Source of the DNA: Rhodococcus sp. WMMA185
GTDB lineage: Bacteria > Actinomycetota > Actinomycetes > Mycobacteriales > Mycobacteriaceae
Assembly (NCBI RefSeq): GCF_001767395.1
Contig: NZ_CP017014.1
Span: 1,426,001-1,490,000 of the forward strand
Direction of reading: 5' to 3'
DNA: 64,000 bases
Shown here one piece after another: positions 18,405 to 29,151 of the stretch (within the stretch, counting starts at the first letter, position 1; the number at the start of each line of letters is the position of its first letter). A program made the position numbers and the translations under genes. The notes under the pieces are model-generated. The model saw only the letters and a list, made by a program, of their open reading frames with translations. It made no database searches and was not told where the DNA came from.

Positions 18405-19070
18405 TCAGTCGTCGGCTGGTGGGGGATTGCTCGCGAGCGCGACCGCCTCGGCGACTGTTCCCGATACGGCCGCGACATAAACCTGATCGTCGGCCTGGAA
18501 GGTCGTTTTTCGATCGGGCAAAATGCCTGTGCCGAAGCGAATGATGAACGCGACACGCGAGTTCGTGGCTGCCTGGAGTTGGTCGATCGGCCTACCGATC
18601 CAGTCTTCGTGCAGGGACAACTCGGTGACAGCCACAGTGCCCGACGGATCACGCCACCTGGCTGTTTGGCTGTCGCGCGTGAGCGTGTGGAGGAATCGAT
18701 CCGTTGACCAGGGCACGGTGGCGACGGTAGGGATTCCGAGACGCTCGTATACCGCGGCACGCTTCGCGTCGTAGATACGGGCGACGACGCGTTCCACACC
18801 GAAAGTCTCACGGGCGACGCGTGCAGCGATAATGTTGGAGTTATCACCGGACGACACTGCAGCGAACGCTTCTGCGCGCTCGATACCGGCCTCGACCAGG
18901 ACATCACGGTCGAAGCCCATTCCCACGACGGTTTGGCCGGGAAAGTCGTTGTCGAGTCGCAGGAAGGCGGCTGGGTCGCGATCGATGATCGCAACCTCGT
19001 GTCCGATCCGGGTCAGCGAACCGGCGAGCGACGAACCGACCCGGCCGCATCCCATGATGACCACATACAC
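18405..19070 (-). CDS. TrkA-type K+ uptake regulatory subunit (CeoB-like)
   Basis: 221-residue RCK protein. GCGRVGSSLAGSL at residues 8-20 is the nucleotide-binding loop; DRDPAAF follows; TrkA-C domain in the last 75 residues. Matches Rv2691. First gene of a two-gene operon with CeoC and divergent from the APC-type permease, an arrangement conserved in mycobacteria that suggests joint work in K+ uptake. Confidence 0.9.
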   Translation of the reverse strand: MYVVIMGCGRVGSSLAGSLTRIGHEVAIIDRDPAAFLRLDNDFPGQTVVGMGFDRDVLVEAGIERAEAFAAVSSGDNSNIIAARVARETFGVERVVARIYDAKRAAVYERLGIPTVATVPWSTDRFLHTLTRDSQTARWRDPSGTVAVTELSLHEDWIGRPIDQLQAATNSRVAFIIRFGTGILPDRKTTFQADDQVYVAAVSGTVAEAVALASNPPPADD

Positions 19071-19232
19071 CTTTTGCTCCGTTCGGGGGATCTGGCGTCA
19101 ACTCTCGAATACGTACGTACCGAGTCGAACCGTACAGTGCTGACGCAGGAGGGCAAGCAGGACCGACGTCCCAATCTGGATACATTGACGGGTGCGGGTC
19201 CAGGATCATCTCGGACGGCATAGGCTTTTGCG

Positions 19233-21242
19233 GTGTCAAAGCTCTCGACAGCCACCAAGCGGCTACTGCTAGGCAGACCTTTCCGGAGCGACAAGCTCGG
19301 GCACACGCTGCTACCCAAGAGGATCGCCCTACCGGTTTTCGCATCTGACGCGATGTCTTCGGTTGCGTATGCACCCGAGGAGATATTCCTCATGCTTTCC
19401 ATTGCGGGAATCTCCGCGTATGTGTACGCACCCTGGATCGGGTTGGCCGTCGCCGTGGTCATGGTGGTCGTGGTGGCCAGCTACCGCCAGAACGTGCACG
19501 CGTATCCATCGGGCGGCGGTGACTACGAAGTCGCCACCGTCAACCTGGGGCAAAATGCGGGGCTGACCGTCGGCAGTGCCCTGCTGGTCGACTATGTGCT
19601 GACGGTGGCGGTGTCGATCTCCGCGGCCGCATCGAACATCGGGTCGGCGATCCCGTTCGTCGCCGAACACAAGGTGCTGTTCGCAGTGGCGGCCATCGCG
19701 TTGTTGACCGCAATCAACCTCCGCGGTGTCCGGGAATCCGGCATCACCTTCGCCATCCCGACCTATGCGTTCGTTACCGGGATGGTGCTGATGCTCGGCT
19801 GGGGCCTGATCCGCATCTATGTGTTCGGTGAGGATCTGAGGGCCGCGTCGTCCGTATTCGAGCTCGAGGCCGAGGATTCGCACCTCTATGGGATCGCCTT
19901 CGCGTTCCTGATCGCTCGCGCGTTCTCGTCCGGTTGTGCGGCGCTGACCGGCGTCGAGGCGGTCAGCAATGGTGTTCCGGCCTTCCGCAAGCCGAAGTCG
20001 CGCAACGCGGCGACGACACTGCTGATGCTGGGAGCGATCGCCATCGTGCTGCTGATGGGAATCATCATCCTCGCCCAGAAGATCGGCATCGTGTATGCCG
20101 ATGATCCGCAAACGCAGCTGATCGGGGCGCCAGAAGGATACAACCAGAAGACGCTCATCACGCAGATCGCCGAGACTGTGTTCAGCGGATTCCCGATCGG
20201 CTTCTACACCATCGCCACCGTGACGGCTCTGATCCTTGTGCTGGCAGCGAATACCGCCTTCAACGGATTTCCCGTCCTCGGATCGGTCTTGGCGCAGGAT
20301 CGCTACTTGCCGCGCCAACTGCACACCCGCGGCGATCGTCTGGCATTCAGCAACGGCATCCTGTTCCTGTCCGGAACCGCTATCGCCTTCGTCGTCCTGT
20401 TCGACGCCGAGGTCACCAAACTCATCCAGCTCTACATCGTCGGCGTGTTCGTCTCGTTCGTGCTGAGCCAGACCGGGATGATCAGGCACTGGACCCGGCA
20501 CCTGAGGGACGAGAAGGATCCTGCCCAGCGTCGCCGTATGTACCGGTCGCGCATCATCAATTCGATCGGTCTTGGAATGACGGGTGCCGTGCTGGTCATC
20601 GTGGTGATCACGAAATTCGCGGCGGGCGCATGGATCGCCATCGTGGCCATGGTCGCGATCTTCATCGTGATGAAGCTGATCCGCAAGCACTACGACACCG
20701 TGACCGCTGAACTCGAGGAGCAGGAGTGGGACGGCGTCCTGCCCAGCCGAACCCACTCGATCGTCCTGGTCTCGAAGTTGCACATGCCGACGATGCGTGC
20801 GCTGGCCTACGCGAGAGCGACCCGACCGGACACGCTCGAGGCGATCACCGTGAACGTCGACGATCCCGACACGCGCACACTGGTGCAGCAGTGGGAGAAG
20901 AGCGATATCACGGTACCGCTGAAGGTGATCGAGTCGCCCTATCGCGAGATCACGAAACCTGTGCTCGACTACGTGCGCCGCGTCCGCAAGGACTCTCCGC
21001 GCGACGTGGTCACCGTGTTCATCCCCGAGTACGTCGTCGGACACTGGTGGGAGCAGATCCTGCACAACCAGAGCGCCCTGCGGCTCAAGAGCCGGTTGCT
21101 GTTTCAGCCGGGTGTGATGGTCACCAGCGTTCCGTGGCAATTGAATTCGTCGGAGAAGGCGAAGCCGCTGAACATAGAAAACACCGCTGGGGCGACACGT
21201 CGCGGCTACGCATCCGATGGAAACGACGGTGAGAAGCGTTGA
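19233..21242 (+). CDS. APC-superfamily permease (K+/amino-acid transporter)
   Basis: 669-residue membrane transporter. About 12 transmembrane helices between residues 35 and 470, starting with the APC feature SDAMSSVAYAPEEI, and a soluble C-terminal domain of about 190 residues. Corresponds to Rv2690c; long APC proteins with a cytosolic tail next to TrkA/Ceo genes resemble the KimA/BRAC-type potassium importers, so K+ is a plausible substrate. GTG start at 19233; divergent from ceoB. Stop overlaps the next start by 4 bases. Confidence 0.88.
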   Translation: MSKLSTATKRLLLGRPFRSDKLGHTLLPKRIALPVFASDAMSSVAYAPEEIFLMLSIAGISAYVYAPWIGLAVAVVMVVVVASYRQNVHAYPSGGGDYEVATVNLGQNAGLTVGSALLVDYVLTVAVSISAAASNIGSAIPFVAEHKVLFAVAAIALLTAINLRGVRESGITFAIPTYAFVTGMVLMLGWGLIRIYVFGEDLRAASSVFELEAEDSHLYGIAFAFLIARAFSSGCAALTGVEAVSNGVPAFRKPKSRNAATTLLMLGAIAIVLLMGIIILAQKIGIVYADDPQTQLIGAPEGYNQKTLITQIAETVFSGFPIGFYTIATVTALILVLAANTAFNGFPVLGSVLAQDRYLPRQLHTRGDRLAFSNGILFLSGTAIAFVVLFDAEVTKLIQLYIVGVFVSFVLSQTGMIRHWTRHLRDEKDPAQRRRMYRSRIINSIGLGMTGAVLVIVVITKFAAGAWIAIVAMVAIFIVMKLIRKHYDTVTAELEEQEWDGVLPSRTHSIVLVSKLHMPTMRALAYARATRPDTLEAITVNVDDPDTRTLVQQWEKSDITVPLKVIESPYREITKPVLDYVRRVRKDSPRDVVTVFIPEYVVGHWWEQILHNQSALRLKSRLLFQPGVMVTSVPWQLNSSEKAKPLNIENTAGATRRGYASDGNDGEKR

Positions 21243-22513
21243 GTGAGAGCTGGTTGGGCCGTCGACTCGAGCTGAGACTGGGAAATCCTGGGCACGGTGG
21301 ATTCGTCGTCGCCCGGCACGAGGGCCGAGTGGTTTTCGTCCGGCACGGACTGCCCGGGGAGCGTGTGAGTGCCGTCGTCACCGAGGATCGAGGCGGGTCT
21401 TTTTGCCGGGCCGACGCAATCGAGATTCTCGACGGATCCCCCGAACGGGTCGCGCCCGTGTGCCCGGTGTCGGGGCCGGGTGGTTCAGGGTGCTGCGACT
21501 TCTCCCATGCAAGCCTTCGGGTGCAACGGGAGATGAAATCCCAGGTGGTATCCGAGCAGTTGGTGCGGGTCGCACGAGTGCAGCGCAGCGTCGATGTCGA
21601 GGAACTGCCTGGTACAGGCGACGGCACCGGCTGGCGCACCCGGGTGCGACTCGCCGTCGACGCCGACGGTCGACCGGGATACCACAAGCACCGGAGCTCG
21701 GAGATTGTGACGGATCTGGCGTGCCCCCAAATCGAGTCGGGCGCCTACGACGATGTGGTCGAGCATGATTGGAAGCCTGGTGGCGAGGTGCAGATTGTCC
21801 TCGACGGGGTAGGCGAGCGGCACGTCGTCGAGATCGCTCCGCCGAAGGTGTCGAGGACCGGCCGCACCAGTTCCGGCCGGCGAGGAGCCATGGCGCGTAG
21901 AGCCGCAGGTGGTGCGCCTCGGGCCGAGCGGGTGATCATCGGATCGGGGCGTCCGGTGGAACGCGTGGGCGAGCGCGAGTGGTCGCTGGCCGCGACCGGC
22001 TTCTGGCAGGCACATCGCGGTGCCGCGGAAACCTATTCGGAGGTGATCTCCGAGTGGGCCGGGTTGTCAGAGGGTGAGGTCGCGTGGGATCTTTACAGCG
22101 GGGTCGGCGTCTTCTCCGCCGCGCTGGCCGGTGCCGGCGGGACGACCGGGCGAGTGGATTCGGTCGAATCGTCACGGCAGGCCGTCTCCGACGGAAAGTC
22201 CGCACTCGCCGATCTGCCGCAGGTGCATCTTCATGCAGACCGCGTGGAACGGGCGATCGCCACGCTTCCTACCCGTCCGCAGGTCGTGGTACTCGACCCG
22301 CCCCGCTCTGGGGCTGGTCGAAACGTGGTCGATGCCGTGGCTGCGGCAGGTGCCGAACGCATCGTGCACGTCGGTTGTGATCCTGGTTCGTTCGCCCGCG
22401 ACATCGGTCTCTATCTCGAGCGCGACTACACGGTGCAGGAAGTGCGCGCCTTCGATGCCTTCCCCCTGACCCATCACGTCGAGTGCCTCGCGTTATTGGT
22501 GCGCGGTCGCTAG
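21239..22513 (+). CDS. TrmA/RlmD-family 23S rRNA/tRNA (uracil-5)-methyltransferase
   Basis: 424-residue class I RNA methyltransferase (Rv2689c-like). N-terminal TRAM domain (about 1-65), a Cys-rich [4Fe-4S] site (CPVSGPGGSGCCDF near residue 75), SAM motif DLYSGVGVF (about 283), VVLDPPRSG (about 350) and catalytic Cys in VHVGCDPGSF (about 380). TTG start 21239 overlaps the APC stop (TTGA), so coupled translation is likely; GTG 21243 is out of this frame. Exact target uridine not deducible. Confidence 0.9.
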   Translation: MSESWLGRRLELRLGNPGHGGFVVARHEGRVVFVRHGLPGERVSAVVTEDRGGSFCRADAIEILDGSPERVAPVCPVSGPGGSGCCDFSHASLRVQREMKSQVVSEQLVRVARVQRSVDVEELPGTGDGTGWRTRVRLAVDADGRPGYHKHRSSEIVTDLACPQIESGAYDDVVEHDWKPGGEVQIVLDGVGERHVVEIAPPKVSRTGRTSSGRRGAMARRAAGGAPRAERVIIGSGRPVERVGEREWSLAATGFWQAHRGAAETYSEVISEWAGLSEGEVAWDLYSGVGVFSAALAGAGGTTGRVDSVESSRQAVSDGKSALADLPQVHLHADRVERAIATLPTRPQVVVLDPPRSGAGRNVVDAVAAAGAERIVHVGCDPGSFARDIGLYLERDYTVQEVRAFDAFPLTHHVECLALLVRGR

Positions 22514-22519
22514 GGTGAA

Positions 22520-22554
22520 TTCAGGTGTTTACTGAACGCAACGAAAGGTATACT
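22520..22554 (+). promoter_or_regulatory. Promoter and candidate operator of MarR gene
   Basis: Inverted repeat TTCAG-GTGTTTA-CTGAA at 22520-22536 overlaps the -35 zone; TATACT at 22549-22554 is a good -10 element. Such an arrangement fits autorepression by the MarR protein encoded 39 bases downstream. Confidence 0.5.
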
Positions 22555-22592
22555 CGATTCTGTAATAGGCGAGTGGTCGGGATAGGAAGACG

Positions 22593-23111
22593 ATGTCGGT
22601 ACAGGCAGATCTGCCGGTAAAGGCAGAGACCGCGCAGGCGCTTGTCGACGGGGTGTTCGCGCTCGGTCGTGCTCTGCGCTCGGTCGTAGCCGCGAGTGGT
22701 GAGACCCAGATCGCTCCTGCGCTGACGAGCGTGCTGTTCGCGCTGGAAGCGCGCGGGGAGTGCCGCCAGAACGAGTTGGCCGCCGACCTGTGCGTGAGTC
22801 AGTCTTCGTTGAGCCGGCAGATCTCAGAACTTGTCGCCGGCGGATATGTCTTACGCGCCACCGACCCTGACGACAAACGTGCATCGCGCATCAGGGTCTC
22901 GCCGAAAGGAATCGAGACCCTGAAAGAGACCGCTGAGCGGCGCGCCGAACGTTTGCGCAGCATGCTGGAGAGTTGGTCACAGGAACAGGCCTTGGCGGCG
23001 GTGGCGTCGCTTGCCCAACTCAATGACACCTTCGGCGCCCCGGCTAGGCGCCGGACCCCGCCCCCTGTGCAGCCCCTCCCGCACGTGGGAGGCAGCCCGG
23101 TCGACGGTTAG
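22593..23111 (+). CDS. MarR-family transcriptional regulator
   Basis: 172-residue winged helix-turn-helix repressor. Recognition helix in DLCVSQSSLSRQISELVAGGYV (about residues 66-87) and wing DPDDKRASRIRVSPKG (about 92-107). The C-terminal 20 residues are Pro-rich. It converges with the drug-export ABC operon (23171-24969), its likely target by position, though the genes do not share a promoter. ATG 22593. Confidence 0.9.
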   Translation: MSVQADLPVKAETAQALVDGVFALGRALRSVVAASGETQIAPALTSVLFALEARGECRQNELAADLCVSQSSLSRQISELVAGGYVLRATDPDDKRASRIRVSPKGIETLKETAERRAERLRSMLESWSQEQALAAVASLAQLNDTFGAPARRRTPPPVQPLPHVGGSPVDG

Positions 23112-23170
23112 CGTTCGAGACTCGACCGGGTTCGACGGCTACGCCGCGCGTGGGTGCGGGTGTGCCCACG

Positions 23171-24016
23171 TCACGACTTGCGGTTGTACAGGCGCATCGT
23201 CAGGGGCCCGAAGATCAAGACGAACCCGGCACACCAACCGAAGACGACGGCGAGTTCCGCCGCTTCCACTGTTCCTGCCATGAGCCCGCGAATCGCGGTC
23301 ACCAATTTGCTGATGGGGTTGACCCCGACGAACGCTTGGAGCCAGCCCGGCATGGTGGCGGGGTCGACGAAGATATTGCTGGCGAATGTCAGCGGGAACA
23401 GGATGACCATTGCCACTGCGATGACCGACTGCTCGGTGCGCATGAACATGGCGATCATGGTCCAGATCCAGGACAGGCTGAACGAGAACAGCAGAAGCAG
23501 GCAGATCGACGCCACGACACCCACAGGCCCCCCGGCCGGCCGGAACCCCAGGACCAGCCCGAGGATCAAGACGATGATCGAGGCGATCGTGTAGCGGACG
23601 ACGTCGCCGAGTAGCGCTCCGACGAGCGGTGACGGACGCCAGATCGGGAGGGAGCGGAACCGGTCGAAGACGCCCTTCTCGATGTCCTTGTTGAGGGTCA
23701 GGCCTGTGTACATCGTGATCATGACGACGGTCTGCACGAGAATCCCTGGCAGCAGGAACTGGACATATGCACTGGTCGATCCGGCCAGCGCGCCACCGAA
23801 GAGAAATGTGAACATCAGCGTGAACATGATCGGGAACATGGTCACGTCGAAGAGTTGCTCTGGGACGTGCTTGATCTTGAGCAGGGCGCGCCAGCCGAAC
23901 GACAGGGATGTCGACCACGCTGTCGGCCTCGGTGGCCTCGGCCCCGGCACCTTCAGGACGTCGGCGACAGCGGTGGCGTTGGCGGTGGCTTCTGCCTGAC
24001 CGGTGGTGGTGGTCAT
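23171..24016 (-). CDS. ABC-2 type drug exporter permease (DrrB-like)
   Basis: 281-residue permease with six transmembrane helices, ABC-2 family. Basic cytosolic N-terminus of about 60 residues. Its ATG overlaps the stop of the ATPase gene by 4 bases (ATGA), so both are made together. By family resemblance it exports lipophilic drugs or lipids (daunorubicin-type); in M. tuberculosis the same position carries the Rv2686c-Rv2688c fluoroquinolone exporter. Confidence 0.9.
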   Translation of the reverse strand: MTTTTGQAEATANATAVADVLKVPGPRPPRPTAWSTSLSFGWRALLKIKHVPEQLFDVTMFPIMFTLMFTFLFGGALAGSTSAYVQFLLPGILVQTVVMITMYTGLTLNKDIEKGVFDRFRSLPIWRPSPLVGALLGDVVRYTIASIIVLILGLVLGFRPAGGPVGVVASICLLLLFSFSLSWIWTMIAMFMRTEQSVIAVAMVILFPLTFASNIFVDPATMPGWLQAFVGVNPISKLVTAIRGLMAGTVEAAELAVVFGWCAGFVLIFGPLTMRLYNRKS

Positions 24017-24969
24017 GAAGGATGCTCCTCGGTGGTTCGGCCGGTCAGGGAGAGGAAGACTTCATCAAGGCTCGGTTGCCCCAATGCGAATGTGCTGATA
24101 GCGATTCCAGCGTCGTCCAGCGCAGGCAGCGCCCGCGAGACCCGGGTCGGGTCGTCGATGCGAGCAGTGAGGGCCGCCGGATCAGATTCCTCGGTGATCG
24201 GCACCTCGAGTACCTGACGAAGCAGAACCGCCGCAGCCGAACGTGTGTCGACGTCGGCGACGCGGACATGCAGGGCGCCCGACCCCACCGATGACTTCAG
24301 TTCGCCGGTGGTGCCCTCCGCGATTACCTTGCCGTGATCGATGACAGCCACACGATCGGCGAGTTGATCGGCCTCGTCGAGGTACTGCGTAGTCAGCAGC
24401 ACCGTCGTCCCGCCGGCGACAAGGGCGCGGACGATCTCCCACACTTGGTTGCGGCTTCGCGGGTCGAGTCCGGTGGTGGGTTCGTCGAGGAAGATCATTT
24501 CCGGCGTGACGATGATGCTCGCTGCGATATCGAGCCGGCGACGCATACCGCCGGAATAGTTCTTCACCTGCCGGTTTCCGGCTTCCTCCAGCCCGAACGC
24601 GGAGAGTAGCTGCTCGGACCGGGAGCGGGCGGCCGCACGTGAATACCCGAACAGACGCCCGAGTAGCAGCAGGTTCTCGGCGCCGGTCAAATCCTCGTCG
24701 AGTGAGGCGAACTGCCCGGTGAGCGAAACCTTGCTGCGCACCGCGTCCGCTTCTGACGTGACGTCGTGCCCCAATACGGTGGCTGATCCGCCGTCGAGGG
24801 GAAGGAGCGTCGCCAACATGCGAATCGCGGTGGTCTTGCCCGCGCCGTTGGGTCCGAGTACGCCGTAGACACCCCCGAGGGGCACAGTGAGGTCGAGTCC
24901 GTCGACCGCACGAGTGGACCCGAACATCTTGACCATCCCCGTGGTCTCGATGGCCAGTCTTGAAGCCAT
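24013..24969 (-). CDS. ABC transporter ATP-binding protein (DrrA-like)
   Basis: 318-residue ATPase of the daunorubicin-resistance DrrA family. Walker A GPNGAGKT at about residues 37-44, signature [10 protein letters not shown] near 140, Walker [13 protein letters not shown] near 160, H-loop [11 protein letters not shown] near 200, and the DrrA-type C-terminal domain (about 225-318). ATG 24969 with GGGAG upstream is preferred over the frame start at 25002. Confidence 0.92.
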   Translation of the reverse strand: MASRLAIETTGMVKMFGSTRAVDGLDLTVPLGGVYGVLGPNGAGKTTAIRMLATLLPLDGGSATVLGHDVTSEADAVRSKVSLTGQFASLDEDLTGAENLLLLGRLFGYSRAAARSRSEQLLSAFGLEEAGNRQVKNYSGGMRRRLDIAASIIVTPEMIFLDEPTTGLDPRSRNQVWEIVRALVAGGTTVLLTTQYLDEADQLADRVAVIDHGKVIAEGTTGELKSSVGSGALHVRVADVDTRSAAAVLLRQVLEVPITEESDPAALTARIDDPTRVSRALPALDDAGIAISTFALGQPSLDEVFLSLTGRTTEEHPS

Positions 24970-25069
24970 GATTATCTCCCACCCTGCTTTCGATTCGAGC
25001 ACCGTCGATTTCGCGCAACAACAGTGTCCGACATTTCCTCTTTCTGCAACGGATTTTCGCGTGAACCGC

Positions 25070-26890
25070 TCAGCGGCCGGCGCCCTGCTGCAGGAGGGAC
25101 CGCAACATCACGTCGAGTTGCTCGTAGGCACCCGATGCAAGTCTCTCGAGTAGCGCCAGCTTGAGTTCTGGCTCCGCTGAAGTCATTTCGGCGTATCGAT
25201 CGGCGGTGAGCACCGCGACGGTGACGGGGGTGTGGGCTCGGACGTCGTTGAGAAAGTGGGAGCCGAGGATCAGGGTAACCTCTCCGAAACTCATTCCGGC
25301 AGAAAGAGTTACGATACGGTGCACCGCACCGGACTGGTCGGTGACGGTCGAGCTCACCTGGCCGGACAGCACGAGGAACAATCCGCATGCGCTGTCGCCG
25401 CGGCGAACGATGTATTCACCGCGACCGTAGTTCCGGGTTTCGAGATTCTCGTTGAACTGTTCCAGTTGCCTCGGGCTCAGCGACGACAGCACCGGATGCT
25501 CGGTGACCGCAACCGAGGGGGTCTGGCGGGCGTTGCCGCAGTGGCGATCGAGCAGGATGTCTTCGCACCACTGCACCGCGCCATCGAGATCGGCGTACAC
25601 CCTTCCGGCGCTCGCCGACAGATCGGATCGGGTGTTGCCGAGCAAACCGGCCGGGTCGACGAAGGCAATCGCGCACCCGCGTTCGGCCAGATCGGCGCGC
25701 AGGGCTTCGATCATGCGACAGGCGATCCGACTGACCTCGTCGACCCGGCGGACGTCGATGACCACCGCATCGAGCCCCTCCTCGGAACCGCCGATCTCCC
25801 GGACCGCTGTCTCCGCACCCGCGAACAGTAGATCGCCGTGAAGTTCGTAGATTCGGCTTCGGGTTCCTACGTCGTCGAGCGTGGCCCGTTCGGTGGGGGT
25901 CCGCCGCATCCGGGAAGGAGTATCGGTGACGGAGTAGCGGGCGCGGATCGCGGAACGGGCTTCGCGGGTTACATGCAGGAAGTGCAGCTCGAGCTCCTTC
26001 GACAGGGCTCGGCAGGCCTCGACGCCGCGCACGCTGTTGCCGTGGGAATCGAGCCGCGGCGAGTAGATCGCAATGCCGATCTGGCCCGGGAGTACGGCAA
26101 TGACTCCGCCGCCGACGCCGCTCTTGGCCGGCAACCCCACCTCGTACAACCACTTCCCGGCGCCGTCGTACATTCCGCAGGTCGACATCACGCTCAGTAC
26201 CCGCTCGACGAGATCCGGGGCTAGGACCTTGTCCTGCGTGAGCGGGTTGACTCCGTTGTTGGCCATCGTGGCGGCCATCAAGCTCAGATCCCGGCAGGTC
26301 ACGTCGATCGAGCACTGGCGGATATACAGGTCGACTGCTTCATCGGGGTCGCCGGCAATGATGTCGAACGAGCGCAGCATGTGCCCGATGGCGCGATTGC
26401 GGTGTCCGGTCCGTGACTCGGAGGCGTACACGAAGTCGTTGAACGTCAGCGCCCGGCCGGCATACCGCGAATATGTCCTTCGGATCCGCTCGAACCTCGT
26501 GTCGACATCTGGTCCGGCGACCAGTGCCGCCGCAGTGATGGCGCCGGCGTTGATCATCGGATTACGTGGCCGCTCCGTGAGCGGGTCGAGGCTGATCTCG
26601 TTGAACGCCTCGCCGGAGGGTTCGACGTCGATCTTGGCGGCGACCACGTCCGCGCCGTGGTCAGCGAGCGCGAGGGCGTAGGTGAACGGCTTGGAGATGG
26701 ACTGGATCGTGAAGGGCAAGCGGGTGTCGCCGGCTTCGTACACATGGCCGTCGACCGTCGCGACGCAGATACCGAACGAGTCGGGCGGCACAACCGCGAG
26801 TTCGGGAATGTAGTCGGCGACTGAGCCGTTGCGGTTCTGCACGGTTCGGTCGAAGATGCTTCTGATCAGCGTGTCCACGACAGTGCCCAT
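25070..26890 (-). CDS. glsA: Glutaminase A fused to STAS and cyclic-nucleotide-binding domains
   Basis: 606-residue three-domain protein. Residues 1-310 are a complete glutaminase (glutamine to glutamate plus ammonia) with the Ser-x-x-Lys catalytic motif SISK at 64-67 and the conserved NPMINAGAI and [14 protein letters not shown] segments. About 335-450 is a STAS domain ([18 protein letters not shown]). About 470-590 is a cNMP-binding/Crp-like domain with FGEVTLILG. Bacterial glutaminases are normally about 310 residues; the extra domains suggest allosteric control by nucleotides. ATG 26890, divergent from dxs. Confidence 0.9.
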   Translation of the reverse strand: MGTVVDTLIRSIFDRTVQNRNGSVADYIPELAVVPPDSFGICVATVDGHVYEAGDTRLPFTIQSISKPFTYALALADHGADVVAAKIDVEPSGEAFNEISLDPLTERPRNPMINAGAITAAALVAGPDVDTRFERIRRTYSRYAGRALTFNDFVYASESRTGHRNRAIGHMLRSFDIIAGDPDEAVDLYIRQCSIDVTCRDLSLMAATMANNGVNPLTQDKVLAPDLVERVLSVMSTCGMYDGAGKWLYEVGLPAKSGVGGGVIAVLPGQIGIAIYSPRLDSHGNSVRGVEACRALSKELELHFLHVTREARSAIRARYSVTDTPSRMRRTPTERATLDDVGTRSRIYELHGDLLFAGAETAVREIGGSEEGLDAVVIDVRRVDEVSRIACRMIEALRADLAERGCAIAFVDPAGLLGNTRSDLSASAGRVYADLDGAVQWCEDILLDRHCGNARQTPSVAVTEHPVLSSLSPRQLEQFNENLETRNYGRGEYIVRRGDSACGLFLVLSGQVSSTVTDQSGAVHRIVTLSAGMSFGEVTLILGSHFLNDVRAHTPVTVAVLTADRYAEMTSAEPELKLALLERLASGAYEQLDVMLRSLLQQGAGR

Positions 26891-27138
26891 GAGACGACCC
26901 TAGGTGTCTGAACACCGGGATTTCCCGGTTCGGATGAAGCGACCTGGTGCGGTGGTGGGATGAAGCCGGTCACGGCTGCGGCGATGCTGCCGAGGATCAA
27001 GCGCCGGGACGCCGGGCAAACAGCCCCACCGTGTATCCGCCGCGTCGGCGGCTCCGTACACTGGTTTCACTGCGACGTGACATGAATCCACGTGGCAGGG
27101 TGCGCAAGGCCGCGTACACGATGGAGGGAGCGATCTCG

Positions 27139-29091
27139 TTGGGTGTTCTTGCCCGTATCCAGACGCCTGACGATCTTCGTCAGCTGAGTTCGGCGGAGAT
27201 GAGGCAGCTCGCCGCGGAGATCCGCGAGTTCCTTGTGCAGAAGGTCGCGGCGACGGGCGGGCATCTGGGCCCGAACCTCGGTGTTGTGGAACTGACACTC
27301 GCGATTCACCGCGTGTTCGAGTCACCGTCCGACCCGATCATCTTCGACACCGGTCACCAGGCATACGTTCACAAGATTCTCACCGGGCGCAAGGACGACT
27401 TCGATTCGCTCCGCAAACAGGGTGGGTTGTCGGGCTACCCGTCGCGAGCCGAGAGCGATCACGATTGGGTCGAGTCCTCTCACGCGTCGGCGTCACTGTC
27501 CTACGCGGACGGACTCGCAAAGGCGTTCGAGCTCACCGGCCAATCGCGCCATGTGGTCGCCGTCGTGGGTGACGGGGCTCTGACCGGCGGCATGTGCTGG
27601 GAGGCCCTGAACAACATCGCGGCCGGCAAGGACCGCCCGATGGTGATCGTCGTCAACGACAACGGCCGCTCGTATGCGCCGACGATCGGCGGTCTCGCGG
27701 ACCACCTCGCCACCTTGCGTCTGAAGCCCGCGTACGAGCGGGTTCTCGACAACGGTCGCCGGATGCTCGAGAAGTTCCCTCTCGTCGGGCGGGCGGCCTT
27801 CTCGGTGCTGCATGCGATGAAGGCGGGACTCAAGGACGCGGTCGCGCCGCAGGTGATGTTCACCGATCTCGGCATAAAATATCTCGGACCGGTCGATGGT
27901 CACGACGAGGTAGCGCTCGAGTCCGCGCTTCGGCGCGCGAAGGCGTTCGGCGGACCGGTCATCGTGCACGCCGTCACCCGCAAGGGCATGGGCTATGCGC
28001 CCGCTGAGAACCACGCAGCCGATCAAATGCACGCGACCGGGGTGATCGATCCGGCGACGGGAAAGTCCGCCGGAACCGCAGCGGCCGATTGGACCTCGGT
28101 GTTCTCGGCCGAGTTGATCGAGCAGGCCGGTCGCCGACAGGACATCGTGGCCATCACCGCTGCCATGGCGGGGCCCACCGGACTCGCCGCGTTCGGCGAG
28201 CGGTTCCCCGACCGGATGTTCGATGTCGGTATTGCCGAGCAGCACGCGGTTACCTCCGCGGCCGGTCTCGCACTGGGCGGACTACATCCGGTGGTCGCGG
28301 TCTACTCGACCTTTCTCAACCGCGCATTCGATCAGGTTCTGATGGATGTGGCACTGCTGAAGTTGCCCGTCACCCTCGTTCTCGACCGCGCAGGCATCAC
28401 GGGCAGCGACGGCGCGAGCCACAACGGAATGTGGGATATGTCTGTGCTGGGCATCGTCCCAGGGATGCAGGTTGCGGCTCCCCGTGACGGTGCCACTCTC
28501 CGCGAGGAGTTGGCCGAGGCGCTGAATGTCGAAGGTCCCACCGCACTGCGGTTCCCGAAGGGCGCAGTCGCCGATGCTGTGCCTGCGGTGAGCCGACTGG
28601 ATGGAGTCGTCGACATCCTCCGCGTCCCGTCAGGGCCGAAGGACGTCCTGATCGTCTCGGTCGGTGCGTTCGCCGGTCTTTCTCTCGCCGCCGCAGGCCG
28701 GTTGGAGCAGCAAGGTATCTGCGCGACCGTCGTCGACCCGCGTTGGGTTCTTCCGGTACCGGAGTCGTTGGTGAAGCTAGCCTCGGACTACAGCATCGTG
28801 GTCACCATCGAGGACAGCGGCCTGCACGGCGGCATCGGTTCTACGGTGTCCTCGGCGTTGCGCTCGGCGGGGGTGGATGTGCCCTGCCGTGATCTCGGTG
28901 TTCCGCAACAGTTCCTCGACCATGCGTCCCGTGCGCAGATCCACGCCGAATTGGGTCTCACCGCACAGGATGTCGCCCGTCAGATCACGGGATGGGTTGC
29001 CAGCCTTGGCAATCTGCACCCCACGCTGCCCGCTGACGTCGATGCGAATGAGCGGCCCGCGCGTGTCGAGAAGAGTGGTCGCCAAAGCTGA
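27139..29091 (+). CDS. dxs: 1-deoxy-D-xylulose-5-phosphate synthase
   Basis: About 650-residue thiamine-diphosphate enzyme that condenses pyruvate and glyceraldehyde-3-phosphate, first step of the MEP isoprenoid pathway. Thiamine-binding motif [16 protein letters not shown] near residue 150, transketolase pyrimidine domain ([15 protein letters not shown] near 370) and C-terminal domain. TTG at 27139 ([10 protein letters not shown]...) has GGGAG 8 bases upstream and gives the usual N-terminus; the frame is open further up to 26947 and ATG 27121 is an alternative. Matches Rv2682c. Confidence 0.95.
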   Translation: MGVLARIQTPDDLRQLSSAEMRQLAAEIREFLVQKVAATGGHLGPNLGVVELTLAIHRVFESPSDPIIFDTGHQAYVHKILTGRKDDFDSLRKQGGLSGYPSRAESDHDWVESSHASASLSYADGLAKAFELTGQSRHVVAVVGDGALTGGMCWEALNNIAAGKDRPMVIVVNDNGRSYAPTIGGLADHLATLRLKPAYERVLDNGRRMLEKFPLVGRAAFSVLHAMKAGLKDAVAPQVMFTDLGIKYLGPVDGHDEVALESALRRAKAFGGPVIVHAVTRKGMGYAPAENHAADQMHATGVIDPATGKSAGTAAADWTSVFSAELIEQAGRRQDIVAITAAMAGPTGLAAFGERFPDRMFDVGIAEQHAVTSAAGLALGGLHPVVAVYSTFLNRAFDQVLMDVALLKLPVTLVLDRAGITGSDGASHNGMWDMSVLGIVPGMQVAAPRDGATLREELAEALNVEGPTALRFPKGAVADAVPAVSRLDGVVDILRVPSGPKDVLIVSVGAFAGLSLAAAGRLEQQGICATVVDPRWVLPVPESLVKLASDYSIVVTIEDSGLHGGIGSTVSSALRSAGVDVPCRDLGVPQQFLDHASRAQIHAELGLTAQDVARQITGWVASLGNLHPTLPADVDANERPARVEKSGRQS

Positions 29092-29100
29092 CTTGCCGTA

Positions 29101-29148
29101 GACCGGTTCCGGCCGAACCGACGCAAAGTGATTCGGCCGGAACCGGTC
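29101..29148. terminator. Bidirectional terminator dxs / MFS gene
   Basis: Perfect 17-bp inverted repeat GACCGGTTCCGGCCGAA and its complement, separated by a 14-base loop, between the convergent dxs and sugar-transporter genes. Confidence 0.88.
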
Positions 29149-29151
29149 GGG

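Noticed and set aside
19329-21140. 603-codon minus-strand frame
   Set aside because: Antisense shadow of the APC permease; His/Asp-rich low-complexity translation without motifs.
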